In this document: in pieces, positions 24,931 to 40,280 of the stretch
How the letters are laid out: the number at the start of each line of letters is the position of its first letter
How positions within the stretch are numbered: the first letter of the stretch is position 1
From: Tundrisphaera sp051175315
Lineage (GTDB): Bacteria > Planctomycetota > Planctomycetia > Isosphaerales > Isosphaeraceae
Direction of reading: 5' to 3'
DNA: 64,000 bases
Assembly: GCF_051175315.1 (NCBI RefSeq)
Contig: NZ_CP195100.1
Coordinates: 4,588,001-4,652,000, forward strand
Position numbers and translations under genes: made by a program
The notes under the pieces: model-generated
Seen by the model: only the letters and a program-made list of their open reading frames with translations
Told to the model about the DNA's origin: nothing
Databases searched by the model: none

Positions 24931-26052
24931 ATGTCGCGATCCCGAACAGCCGCCGCCACGATGGCCCTCGGCCTCGGACTCTTGCTGAACGCGTCGGCCG
25001 CCCCCGGCCAGGCAACCCTGCCGCCCGACGCGGCGATCGGGCCGCCGGTGGCCGACGTCGGCCCGGTGCCGATCCCCGAATCCGGCCCGCTCCGGTCGGC
25101 CCCTCGGGTCGACGGGACGGTCTCGCCGGGGCTGCGGGTCAACCTCGACGGCACGGCCTCGTCCGGGGGCAAGCTCTGGTACAAGTGGCTCCAGACCCAG
25201 GGGCCGAAGGTCACGCTGATCAACCCGGGCAACGCGGTGGCCCGGTTCACCGTGCCGGCCGACGCCGCCCGGCTGGGGTTCGTCCTGGTGGTGGGCAACG
25301 ACTCGGGGGTCGATGCCCGGCCGGTGACGGTCGAGGTCGAGAACCCCGGGCACGTCGAGGAGGACCTGACCCTCCGCGCCGACGCCGGGGACGACCAGGC
25401 GGGCAAGGTCGGCCGCCGGGTCACGCTCAACGGCGTCCGCAGCGAGCCGAGGGGGAAGCTCCGCTACCGCTGGATCCAGACCGGCGGCCCCAAAGTCACG
25501 CTGCCGGCCACCGACGGGCCGACCTGCTCGTTCGTCCCGCCGGCGGCCGGGCAGTACCGGTTCTCGCTGGTGGTGGCCACGCCCAGCGGCCACCTGAGCG
25601 AGCCCAGCACGGTATCCGTGGCCGTGGGGGGAACGGCGCGGGTCTCCGCCACCGACCCGGACGGCGGGCCGCCCATGGCCATCGACGAGCTGGCGCGGGT
25701 CGCCCTGTCGTCGATCGACGGCGGGACGATGTACGCCGACGACCTGTCGAAGATCTTCGACGCCGTGGCCGACCGCATGGAAACCTACCGGAGCTACACC
25801 GACGCCGCCAACGAGATGACCCGCCGGCTCGACGTGGTGGTCCCCCGCGACAAGGACCGCCGCGCCGTGTGGGTGGAGAACCTGTTCGCGCCGGTCATGG
25901 CCCGGGTCGTTGCCGGGATGAAGGACGAGGGGATCGACCTGACCCGGCCGGAGGCCCAGACCAAGCCGCTGAACAGCGACCAGAGGGCCCGCCTGGCCGA
26001 GCAGTTCCGGTTCACCGCGGCCGGGCTCCGGTCGACCCAGGCCCTACGCTGA
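24931..26052 (+). CDS. exported protein with two PKD/REJ-like beta domains
   Basis: The 373-aa product has a Sec signal (M-S-R-S-R-T then a hydrophobic stretch to A-A-P-G-Q-A). Two similar beta-sandwich repeats follow: residues about 60-138 with G-K-L-W-Y-K-W-L-Q-T-Q-G-P-K-V and about 150-233 with G-K-L-R-Y-R-W-I-Q-T-G-G-P-K-V. The W-x-Q-x-x-G-P-x-V element is typical of PKD/REJ-type Ig folds. The C-terminal 130 residues are helical and charged, without a known motif. A surface or secreted binding role is likely; no enzyme is evident. ATG 24931 has GGAGG 11 bases upstream; GTG 24925 is an alternative. The 3' end overlaps the converging sensor kinase by 9 bp. Confidence 0.75.
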   Translation: MSRSRTAAATMALGLGLLLNASAAPGQATLPPDAAIGPPVADVGPVPIPESGPLRSAPRVDGTVSPGLRVNLDGTASSGGKLWYKWLQTQGPKVTLINPGNAVARFTVPADAARLGFVLVVGNDSGVDARPVTVEVENPGHVEEDLTLRADAGDDQAGKVGRRVTLNGVRSEPRGKLRYRWIQTGGPKVTLPATDGPTCSFVPPAAGQYRFSLVVATPSGHLSEPSTVSVAVGGTARVSATDPDGGPPMAIDELARVALSSIDGGTMYADDLSKIFDAVADRMETYRSYTDAANEMTRRLDVVVPRDKDRRAVWVENLFAPVMARVVAGMKDEGIDLTRPEAQTKPLNSDQRARLAEQFRFTAAGLRSTQALR

Positions 26053-27333
26053 GCCCGGCGGCTCCGGGCTCCGCAACGGCAGGGTGACGGTGAAGGTCGT
26101 CCCCCGCCCGGGTTCGGTGGCCAGCTCGATCCGGCCGCCGTGGTCGGCGACGATGTTGTAGGTGATCCACAGCCCCAGGCCGGTGCCGACCCCCTGGGGC
26201 TTGGTGGTGAAGAACGGGTCGAAGATCTTGCCCCGGATCGACCCCGGGATGCCCGGCCCGTCGTCGGCCACCGCGAAGATCACCTCGTCGCGCGCCGGAG
26301 AGGCCCCCACGCTCAGGCCGATGGTCGCCCCGGTGCCGACCGCCTGGAGGGCGTTCATCAGGAGGTTGAGCAGCACCTGGTTGATCTCGCCGGGGTTGCA
26401 CCAGAGCATCGGCGCGTCGCCGGTCGCCAGGTCCAGCGCCACCCCCTTCTGGCGGGCGTGGAAACCGACCATCGCCACGGTGACCCGGGCCGCCTCGTTG
26501 GGGTCGATCTCCTTCCACTCCCCCTCGTCGAGCCGGGAGAAGTCGCGGAGGTTGGCCACGATCTCGCCGACCCGGTGCAGCCCCTGGCGGGTGCTGGCCA
26601 GGAGCCGGGCCAGGTTGGGCAGGGTGTAGTCGAGGTCGAGCTGCTCCTCCTCCTCGCGAAGCGCGGGGGGGAGGTCGTCGCCGAGGTGGGCGCGATACAG
26701 GGCCACCAGGCCGGCCACCTTGCGCACGTCGCGGTCGAGCACGGCGAGGTTGTTGGCGGCGTAGGCCAGGGGATTGTTGATCTCGTGGGTCACGCCCGCG
26801 ACGAGCTGCCCCAGGCTGGCCATCTTTTCCGCCTGGATCAGGTGGGCCTGCGCCCTCTGGAGTTGCCGGAGCGCCGCCTCCAGCTCGTCCTTGCGGAGCC
26901 GCAGCTCCTCCTCGGCCCGCTTGCGGTCGCGGTCGAGCCGCTGGCGTTCCAGGGCGAACCGGACCGCCGAGGCGACCCGGGGCGTGTGCAGCTCCTCCTT
27001 GGTCACGTAGTCCGAGGCCCCCTTCTTCAGGAGGTCCACGGCCACGCTCTCGCTCCCCCCGCCGGTCACGACCACCACCGGGACCTGGGCGAAGGCGGGA
27101 TCTCCGCCGCGGATCCGGGCCAGGACCTCGTCGCCGTTCATCTTCGGCAGGTTGTAGTCGAGCACGACGAGGTCGAACGGCTCGCCGGCCGCCAGCCGGG
27201 CCAGCCCGGCCTCGCCCGAGTCGGCGAACTGGAGCGAGAAGGCGTGCAAGGTCCTTTTGTAGGCCGCCCGATCGGCCGCGTTGTCCTCGATCACCAGGAC
27301 GCGCGGCGTCCCGCCGGCACTCCCGTCGCCCAT
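26044..27333 (-). CDS. histidine kinase with N-terminal receiver domain
   Basis: The 429-aa cytosolic protein joins a receiver domain (about 11-125; acidic pair E-D at 16-17, phosphoacceptor D59 in V-V-L-D-Y-N-L, K112 near the end) to a coiled coil (about 130-170) and a kinase core. The core has the phosphorylated histidine in V-T-H183-E-I-N-N-P-L, then an ATPase domain with L-L-N-L-L-M-N-A-L (N box), D-D-G-P-G-I-P (G1) and G-T-G-L-G-L (G2). There is no membrane segment, so it is probably driven by phosphotransfer into its receiver or by a soluble partner. GGAGG precedes ATG 27333. No dedicated output regulator is adjacent, so its partner is unknown. Confidence 0.9.
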   Translation of the reverse strand: MGDGSAGGTPRVLVIEDNAADRAAYKRTLHAFSLQFADSGEAGLARLAAGEPFDLVVLDYNLPKMNGDEVLARIRGGDPAFAQVPVVVVTGGGSESVAVDLLKKGASDYVTKEELHTPRVASAVRFALERQRLDRDRKRAEEELRLRKDELEAALRQLQRAQAHLIQAEKMASLGQLVAGVTHEINNPLAYAANNLAVLDRDVRKVAGLVALYRAHLGDDLPPALREEEEQLDLDYTLPNLARLLASTRQGLHRVGEIVANLRDFSRLDEGEWKEIDPNEAARVTVAMVGFHARQKGVALDLATGDAPMLWCNPGEINQVLLNLLMNALQAVGTGATIGLSVGASPARDEVIFAVADDGPGIPGSIRGKIFDPFFTTKPQGVGTGLGLWITYNIVADHGGRIELATEPGRGTTFTVTLPLRSPEPPGSA

Positions 27334-27677
27334 GTGCCGCCTCCGCTCGCGACGCCGTCGGGGGTCGCGGGCGGATCGCTCCGCCCTGGTCGTTGGCCCG
27401 GTCGTTCGGTGGATTGGGAACGGCCGCCAGCCTACCCCGTCCGCCCCGTCATGGGAACGTGAGATCCGATCCGTCGCGGAAAAGTTGCCCCTTCGCCACT
27501 CGACCGGGGCTACCTCGGGATCGGGTCCCGGGACGGCGGCGACCGGCGGGCCTGCCCCCATCCCGGCCGCGGGGGGCGCTTTCGTGGTCCGGCACCGGGT
27601 ACCGAAGGGGCCGTTTCGTCGCTAGTCTCTCCATGATTCGGGGCCGCAACATCCTCCCTCCCCAGGAACCGGGCACC
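27334..27677. other. divergent intergenic region before the esterase pair
   Basis: About 340 G+C-rich bp between the sensor kinase start and the first esterase start. Several in-frame codons precede the esterase ATG, but the sequence does not look protein-coding. No promoter pair or RNA was recognised. Confidence 0.4.
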
Positions 27678-28685
27678 ATGATCGCATCGCGTCTCCTGCT
27701 CTCGATGGCCGTGCTCGGATTGGCCTCGGCCTGCGGCCGCAGCGCCTCCGCCCAGGACCCGAAGCCGGACCCCGGGCCCCCCGGGGCGGCCAAGGGCCAG
27801 GCCCCGAAGGAGGGGGGGCGGGGCGGTCCTCGCGGGCCCCGTCCGGTGCCGAAGCCGGGGCCGACCCCGCTGCCGATCCTGCCGGCGCTCCCCACGCTCG
27901 ACGACCCCTCGTTCTACGCCGAAGCGAACGTGCCCCACGGCAAGGTCGAACGGGCCACCTACAGGAACCACGAGGGCAAAGAGAAGCGGATGCACGTCTA
28001 CCTGCCGCCGGGCTACGAGGCGGATGCGGACGCCCGATACCCCGTGCTCTACCTGAACCACGGCGGCGGCGAGGACGATGCGAAGTGGACGAGCACCGCC
28101 CGGCAGGGAGGCCACGCCCAGTTCATCCTCGACAACCTGATCGCGGCCGGGAAGGCGAAGCCGATGATCGTGGTGATGCCCAACACGGGGGGCATCGCCT
28201 CGCCCAACCCGCCGAAGCCCGGCGAGGACGACGCCTGCTCCCTCGAATTCCTCAAGGGCATCATCCCCCATGTCGAGTCGCACTACCGGGCGAAGCCGGG
28301 CCGGGAGAACCGGGCGTTGGCGGGCCTCTCGATGGGCGGGTTCGTCGTGATGAACACCGGCCTGGCGCACCTCGACACCTTCGGCGAGCTGTATGTGTAC
28401 AGCTCGGGCTACTTCCCCGACCGGGTGGCCGCCTTCGAGGAGAATTTCGAGGCGGTCCTGGACGACCCCAGGACCAACGAGGAGTTGCTGAGGGTCCCGT
28501 TCTATATGGCCCAGGGCGAGACCGACATCGCGCTGAAGAATGGCCAGGCGGTGATGGCGGTCATCAACAAGCACGGCGTCCGCAACTTCTGGGTCCTGAG
28601 CACCGGCGGGCACGAGTGGGCCAACTGGCGGCGCTATCTCCACCAGACGGCGCAGGTCATGTTCCCCGAAGACCGGAAGCGGTGA
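27678..28685 (+). CDS. exported esterase of the esterase D/feruloyl esterase family
   Basis: The 335-aa product has a signal peptide (M-I-A-S-R-L-L-L to A-S-A-Q, possibly a lipoprotein through S-A-C-G) and then a Pro/Gly-rich linker (about 28-70). The alpha/beta-hydrolase domain follows: V-L-Y-L-N-H-G-G-G near residue 117, the nucleophile elbow G-L-S218-M-G-G, and a catalytic histidine in G-G-H-E-W (about 311). The family hydrolyses carbohydrate esters, for example feruloyl or acetyl groups on xylan, or other simple esters. The next gene encodes a paralogue with an added N-terminal domain, 83 bp downstream, so the two look like a tandem duplication and one operon. The substrate is unknown. 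Confidence 0.85.
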   Translation: MIASRLLLSMAVLGLASACGRSASAQDPKPDPGPPGAAKGQAPKEGGRGGPRGPRPVPKPGPTPLPILPALPTLDDPSFYAEANVPHGKVERATYRNHEGKEKRMHVYLPPGYEADADARYPVLYLNHGGGEDDAKWTSTARQGGHAQFILDNLIAAGKAKPMIVVMPNTGGIASPNPPKPGEDDACSLEFLKGIIPHVESHYRAKPGRENRALAGLSMGGFVVMNTGLAHLDTFGELYVYSSGYFPDRVAAFEENFEAVLDDPRTNEELLRVPFYMAQGETDIALKNGQAVMAVINKHGVRNFWVLSTGGHEWANWRRYLHQTAQVMFPEDRKR

Positions 28686-28768
28686 GCCATCCCGCCCGCT
28701 TGTGGCGGGGCGTCCCGAGAGAAGGTAGCCTCTCCCCACCGACCCTGTTCCCATCACCGAGGTCCGAC

Positions 28769-29935
28769 ATGATGCATACGCCGAGGTTTTGCGCGTGGTT
28801 GCTGGTCGCCTGCACGGGTCTCCCGCTCGCCGCGGAGGCGCAGGGACCGAATGGGAATCGGCCTCCGGAATTCGCGTCGACGGAGGTCTCGCCCGAGCGC
28901 AAGGTCAAGTTCCGGATCCACGCGCCCCGGGCCGAGGCCGTGCGGCTGTCCGGCGGCGACCTGCCGGGCCTGGGCCCGGCGGCCGAGATGAAGAAGGGGG
29001 ACAACGGCGTGTGGGAGACGACCGTCGGCCCCGTCCCGGCGGGCGCCTATCGCTACAAATTCCAGGTGGACGGGCTGTCCGTCGTCGACCCGCGCAACCC
29101 CGCCACCAGCGAGTCGAACGCCACCACCTGGAGCCTGGCCCTCGTCCCGGGCTCGGACCTCTTCGACCTGAAGGACGTGCCCCACGGGGCGGTCGCGGAG
29201 GTCACCTACCAATCCTCGACGCTGAAGAGGCCGCGTCGGATGCACGTCTACACGCCGCCGGGCTACGAGAAGGGCCAGGGCGAGTACCCGGTGTTCTACC
29301 TGCTGCACGGGGCGAGCGACAGCGACGACTCGTGGGCCTCGGTCGGCCGCGCCGGCGTGATCCTCGACAACCTGATCGCGGCGGGCAAGGCCCGGCCGAT
29401 GCTGGTGGTCATGCCCGCCGGCCACACGGGCCCGTCCCGCCCCCCCGGCGGGGGCGGCGGGAATCCCATGGACGAGTTCGGCCGGGACTTCTCCGAAGAC
29501 CTCCGCCCCTACATCGAGAAGAACTACCGCGTCAAGGCCGACCGGGCCAGCCGGGCGATCGCCGGCCTCTCGATGGGCGGGGCCCAGACGCTGAGCGTCG
29601 CGTTCGACAAGCTGGGCGACTACGGCTACATCGGCGTCTTCAGCTCCGGCATCTTCGGCATCGCCGGGGGCCGCAACGGCGGCGCGCCCAGCACCCAGTG
29701 GGAAGACGCCCATCGGGCGACGCTCGACGACGCCTCCCTCAAGGAGGGCCTGAAGCTCGTCTGGTTCGGCTGCGGCAAGGACGACTTCCTCGTCCAGACC
29801 TCGAAGGCGACCGTCGACATGCTCGGCAAGCACAAGTTCCAGGTCACCTCGAAGGAGACCGACGGGGGCCACACCTGGCTCAACTGGCGCGACTACCTGG
29901 CCGAGTTCGCGCCGATGCTGTTCCAGGAGAAGTGA
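28769..29935 (+). CDS. exported esterase with N-terminal glycogen-binding-like E-set domain
   Basis: The 388-aa product has a signal peptide (M-M-H-T to A-E-A-Q) and a beta-sandwich domain (about 40-125: K-V-K-F-R-I-H-A-P-R-A-E, V-W-E-T-T-V, A-Y-R-Y-K-F-Q-V-D-G) of the early-set/CBM48 type. The esterase domain follows with L-L-H-G-A-S-D-S, nucleophile G-L-S268-M-G-G and G-G-H368-T-W-L-N-W. This layout is that of enzymes annotated as XynZ-like feruloyl esterases. The catalytic domain is closely similar to that of the upstream gene. A role in stripping esters from plant or algal polysaccharides is plausible but not proven. GAGG lies upstream of ATG 28769. A hairpin terminator follows at 30039-30069. 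Confidence 0.87.
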   Translation: MMHTPRFCAWLLVACTGLPLAAEAQGPNGNRPPEFASTEVSPERKVKFRIHAPRAEAVRLSGGDLPGLGPAAEMKKGDNGVWETTVGPVPAGAYRYKFQVDGLSVVDPRNPATSESNATTWSLALVPGSDLFDLKDVPHGAVAEVTYQSSTLKRPRRMHVYTPPGYEKGQGEYPVFYLLHGASDSDDSWASVGRAGVILDNLIAAGKARPMLVVMPAGHTGPSRPPGGGGGNPMDEFGRDFSEDLRPYIEKNYRVKADRASRAIAGLSMGGAQTLSVAFDKLGDYGYIGVFSSGIFGIAGGRNGGAPSTQWEDAHRATLDDASLKEGLKLVWFGCGKDDFLVQTSKATVDMLGKHKFQVTSKETDGGHTWLNWRDYLAEFAPMLFQEK

Positions 29936-30038
29936 GTCGGAGGAGGGGCGATGGGTGGCCGGCCGCCGGCCAGCCCATCCCGTCCGCACCGGCCCGCCGC
30001 GTCCATCCGGGCCGGCCGGATCGGCCGAGGAAACCCGA

Positions 30039-30069
30039 GGCAGCGGCCCACGCATCGCGGGCCGCTGCC
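30039..30069. terminator. bidirectional hairpin terminator between converging operons
   Basis: A perfect 11-bp stem (GGCAGCGGCCC with its complement at 30059-30069) and a 9-nt loop lie between the esterase stop and the lipoprotein stop. On the minus strand a short TTT follows. Confidence 0.6.
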
Positions 30070-30091
30070 CAGGAATCTCGGGGAAAGCGGA

Positions 30092-30535
30092 TCAGGTGCC
30101 CGCGGTGGCCAGGCCCGGGGCCTTTTTCGCCGATTTGAATTCTTCGGCGGTCAACTTCTGGACCGTCTGACCATCCTGCATGAGGACATAGCCGCCCGAG
30201 GCCGGGGCCTGCTTCTCGCAGGCGAGGATCGTATCGGCGGCCCCCTCCTGGATCGGCGCGCCCCAGGCGATGAGGACCTCCCCCTCCTTCGAGCGGAGAT
30301 AGCCGACCTGGAAGCCGACCTCGAAGGTCGCGAGATCGGCCACCTTCGCGGGAGGCTTGCCCTTGCTCGCTTTGTAGAGCGTCAGCATCTCGCCGACCTC
30401 GCGAAGGGTGCTTTTCCTGAGATCTTCCTGGGCGTCGGCGGGCGCCAACGAACCGTCACCCCGGCCGCAACCGCTCGCGAGGAGCAAAGGCAAGGCGAAA
30501 ACCAGGGCGAAAAACGCTCGATCGCGGCGGGGCAT
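30092..30535 (-). CDS. small lipoprotein downstream of DUF1559
   Basis: The 147-aa product has a lipoprotein signal (M-P-R-R-D-R, hydrophobic run, lipobox A-S-G-C). The mature part has a helical segment (E-D-L-R-K-S-T-L-R-E-V-G-E-M-L) and then a mixed domain with V-G-Y-L-R-S-K-E-G-E-V-L-I-A-W-G. The family is not recognised by name, but small lipoproteins often sit next to DUF1559 genes in planctomycetes. AAGGAGAG precedes ATG 30535. The gene lies 29 bp after the DUF1559 stop, so the two form an operon. An earlier ATG at 30568 would abut the DUF1559 stop but lacks a ribosome site. Confidence 0.8.
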   Translation of the reverse strand: MPRRDRAFFALVFALPLLLASGCGRGDGSLAPADAQEDLRKSTLREVGEMLTLYKASKGKPPAKVADLATFEVGFQVGYLRSKEGEVLIAWGAPIQEGAADTILACEKQAPASGGYVLMQDGQTVQKLTAEEFKSAKKAPGLATAGT

Positions 30536-30564
30536 GATGCTCTCCTTGGCAGTGATGATTTCCA

Positions 30565-31671
30565 TCAATATGCGTCGGCACTGATGATCTCACCGCCGGC
30601 GCGGGTGCCCAGCGCCCGCCAGGTGAGGAGATTGATCGTGCTCTTGATGAACTTCACCGAGCCGTCGGCGAACGCGGTATTGACCCCGCCCGGGTGGTAG
30701 CTCCGGGAGGAGATGTGGGCGGCCACGATCGAGGCGTCGCCGCAGTCGACCTTCGGGTTGTTGGGGGGGACGGTGTGGCTGTAATTGTACGTTTCGGGGA
30801 TCTGGCGGTAATACTGGTTGCCGCGATAGCCGATCCGGCTGGTGATGGTGACGCAATCGGCCGATGGCGTCTGGAGGGTGAAGCCGGCATTCGGCGCGAG
30901 CTGCACCGGGTCGATCTGATTGGCCTGATCGATGGCCGGCAGGGCCGAATTGTTGAAGCGTGACATCTTCACCTCCGAGAACATCGCGGTGTTGGAGGTC
31001 CCGTCGGTGATCTCGGAGAGCTTCGTGCCGATGACGGCCTGGTACTGCGGATTGGGCTGGCTGTTGGTGGGGGGATCGAGATATTGCTGCTGCGACGAAT
31101 CATAGCGCACGTGGAACAGGCCGAAGTTCGCCGGATTGGTCTCCTGGAGCGATGTCCCGCCCCCGGGGATGTATTGCGAGGCCGTGTTCCCGGTGCTCGC
31201 GAAATAGCTGTTGTGAGCGCAGGGCAGCCCGCTGCCGGACGCGTCCAGCACGATTCCCGTGTTCGGATCCGACGGGCAGAGGTAGGTGGAGACCTGCATG
31301 ATGCGAGCCGTCAGATTGAACTTGCCGCAGCAGGCCGAGCCGCCATTGGAGTCGACCTGGAAATTCCAGATATTGTAGAGATTCCCCTGCTCCAGGTTCT
31401 GCAACATGAAGGCGAGGACGTTCACCCGACTGCCCCCCCCGCTGGCGCCGGGGTAGGGGGACCAGCTCGGCGGCAGGGTCTGGTTCGTCGATTCGAAGTT
31501 GAGGGCCGCCAGCCCCATCTGCTTGAGGTTGTTGGTGCATTGGGAACGGCGGGCGGCCTCGCGTGCCGCCTGCACGGCGGGCAGCAGCAGGGCGATCAGC
31601 ACGGCGATGATCGCGATGACCACCAGCAGCTCGATCAAGGTGAAGGCGCGTCGGGAACAGTGTCGGGTCAT
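30565..31671 (-). CDS. DUF1559 prepilin-like protein (intact copy)
   Basis: The 368-aa product has a type IV prepilin leader: basic head T-R-H-C-S-R-R-A, then F-T-L-I-E-L-L-V-V-I-A-I-I with the cleavage-site Phe and Glu+5, and the long amphipathic helix Q-A-A-R-E-A-A-R-R. The body is the DUF1559 fold ending with the H-X9-DG signature (Y-H-P-G-G-V-N-T-A-F-A-D-G-S-V-K-F). Such proteins are abundant in planctomycetes and are thought to be processed by prepilin peptidase and exported to form pseudopilin-like surface structures; the exact role is not established. A 6-bp inverted repeat (31690-31695/31703-31708) lies in the leader region 19 bp upstream of the ATG. The C-terminus (T-S-A-D-A-Y style) matches the interrupted copy at 0.8-2.8 kb. 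Confidence 0.93.
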   Translation of the reverse strand: MTRHCSRRAFTLIELLVVIAIIAVLIALLLPAVQAAREAARRSQCTNNLKQMGLAALNFESTNQTLPPSWSPYPGASGGGSRVNVLAFMLQNLEQGNLYNIWNFQVDSNGGSACCGKFNLTARIMQVSTYLCPSDPNTGIVLDASGSGLPCAHNSYFASTGNTASQYIPGGGTSLQETNPANFGLFHVRYDSSQQQYLDPPTNSQPNPQYQAVIGTKLSEITDGTSNTAMFSEVKMSRFNNSALPAIDQANQIDPVQLAPNAGFTLQTPSADCVTITSRIGYRGNQYYRQIPETYNYSHTVPPNNPKVDCGDASIVAAHISSRSYHPGGVNTAFADGSVKFIKSTINLLTWRALGTRAGGEIISADAY

Positions 31672-32220
31672 TGAATGGATCTCACATCACCCAGCGATGA
31701 TTGCTGGGAAGGCCAAAAGGGATCGTGGGAGAGGATCGCCCGGCGGATCATCCAGGCTCGATGAATCAATGGCAATGAGAGAACTAATTATCGCACATTG
31801 TTCCAGAACGAGGAAATCCGGATTCGCCCCATTTCCACCAGACTCTCCGTTGAATCACGTCATCCGGGCTCCGCCGTGGCATCCAACTTGACCCTGACTC
31901 CAATCATCCCCTCACGCCGCGAAGCAGCCTCCCACGTCCCGAAAGGACGAACGAGAAGACCGATCGGATCGCGGGGCCTCGGACATTCCATCCGGAGGAG
32001 CCTCCGGGCATGTGCCGATCCCGGTGGAGTCGGTCATCCCCGGCGGCTTCGATTGCGGTCGCGCGGCTGGCGGGGTCGGCGGGGAATCGGTATCCTGGGC
32101 GGGGCGTCCTCCGCCCCGGATCGGCGGGCCCGCGAACCGTCGGCGGGCCGTTTTTGTCGATGGGCCGGGGAGGTGCCGTCCCCGATACCGATCACGCCCC
32201 GAGCCGAGCCCGACCCCACC
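31672..32220. other. divergent intergenic region upstream of leuS
   Basis: About 550 bp between the DUF1559 start and the leuS start. It includes the inverted repeat CCCAGC-N7-GCTGGG (31690-31708), a less G+C-rich patch around 31780-31800 (AACTAATTATCGCAC) that may hold a promoter, and G+C-rich sequence just before leuS. The leuS reading frame stays open upstream to 31798, but the sequence is not family-like. No T-box or tRNA-like element was recognised. Confidence 0.5.
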
Positions 32221-34993
<2,773 letters not shown>

Positions 34994-35010
<17 letters not shown>

Positions 35011-35995
35011 CCGCCTCGAGCTCGCGGGCCGGGGCGGGGCGATCGGCCCCGCGCCCGCCCCGCTTGACCAGGGTGATCTGGTTGCCGGCCTCGTTGAAGA
35101 CGACGTCGTCCATGAAGGTGCGGATCAGGAGCAGCCCCCGGCCCCCGACCCGCATCAGGTCCTCGGGGTCGATCGGCCGGTCGATCCGCGAGGTGTCGAA
35201 GCCGGGCCCCTCGTCGGTGATCGTGTACCGGGCCTCGTCGGGCCGGAACCGGGCGTGGATGTGGATGCGGCGGTCGCGGAACGGGGCCTGCCCCCGCCGG
35301 TCGTCGGCCAGCCCGTAGAACTCGCGCTCGTCGGCCTGCCTCAGGTCGGAGCTGACTTCGAGATTGCCGTGGTACAGGGCGTTGCTCAGGGCCTCCTGGA
35401 GGGCGACGCCGACGCGCATCCGGGCCGTCTCGTCGCAGACCTCCATGCCGCTCAGGTCCTCCTGGAGCAGCTCGATCAGCGACGAGATCAGGTCGGGGTC
35501 GTTCTCCAGGAGGAAGTTCGACTCGCGACGGTCCAGCGCCCCCAGGATCCGGCGGCGGCGGCGGTCGACGGCCGAGACCTTCAGGACCTGGCGCAGGGTC
35601 TCGCCCAGTTCCTTGGCCAGCGCCTTCTTGGGGACGTAGTTGGCCGCCCCGGCGCGGAGGGCCTGGATGGCGACCTCCTCGCTGCCGTAGGCGGTCATCA
35701 GGATGACCGGCAGGCGGGGGTGATTGGCCCGGATCTCCTGGACCAGGGCGAAGCCGTCCATCTCGGGCATCTGGAGGTCGGTCAGGACGGCGATGGGGCT
35801 CTCGCGGCCGATCATCTCCAGGGCCTCGCGGCCGTCCGATGCGTAGATCGCCCGGAGGCCCGGCGATTTCTCGACGATCGCGCCGGCCAGGCGGCGGTCG
35901 ATCGGCGAGTCGTCGACCACCAGGACGGCGCCAATCGCCGGTCCCTCCGGGTCGCCCGCCCTTCGCCTCGGCATGCTCTCGGTCTGGCTAGACAT
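34994..35995 (-). CDS. receiver domain fused to anti-sigma-type (RsbW-like) ATPase
   Basis: The 333-aa protein has a receiver domain (about 23-140: D-D at 28-29, phosphoacceptor D73 in L-T-D-L-Q-M-P-E-M-D-G, K123) and a C-terminal HATPase_c_2 domain of the RsbW/SpoIIAB serine-kinase type (E201-A-L-S-N205-A-L-Y-H-G-N, D-E-G-P-G-F-D at 261-267, G-G-R-G-L at 284-288). No histidine-kinase dimerisation helix is present, so it is a response regulator whose output is a partner-switching kinase, not a sensor kinase. The start is ATG 35995 (AGAGGAAAG 10 bases upstream). It lies 71 bp downstream of the hybrid kinase on the same strand; the HPt domain there is a natural phosphodonor. Its target (an anti-anti-sigma protein or a sigma factor) is not in the window. 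Confidence 0.87.
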
Positions 35996-36066
35996 CTGGG
36001 GTCTGCTTTCCTCTGGGGGCATTCTTGGGGAGTGTCGAGGGGGAGGGAGCCCGCCCCGCCATCCCG

Positions 36067-39951
<3,885 letters not shown>

Positions 39952-40280
39952 GTGGCCGTGTCTCGGGGTGGAGAAGGATGGGACCGCGTCGTCTCGCTGT
40001 TCCTCCGGCCATGCCGGGACCACCGACGGGAGACGTTCCTGGCCGAACCACCAATCGGGATCTCCACTGCAACCGTAGGACACGAGGATCGGGCCGGTGA
40101 ACGAATGCGGCGATTTCTCCGCGGATCGAGCCCGCGACGCCGCCGGCCGGCCCGGCCCGATCGGGCGAGAAACCCATCGCCGGGCTCGAACGGCCCCACC
40201 GGCGTCGTTACGATGGCCTGCTCCGACCGGCCGACCGGCCGGGCGCCCCCGCCTTCGCTTCCCAGGGAGACACGCCAGCC
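39952..40280. other. divergent intergenic region before the ThuA-like gene
   Basis: About 330 bp between the hybrid kinase start and the ThuA-like start. If the upstream GTG at 40083 were used, 132 bp of this would be coding. No promoter pair, RNA or terminator was recognised. Confidence 0.4.
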
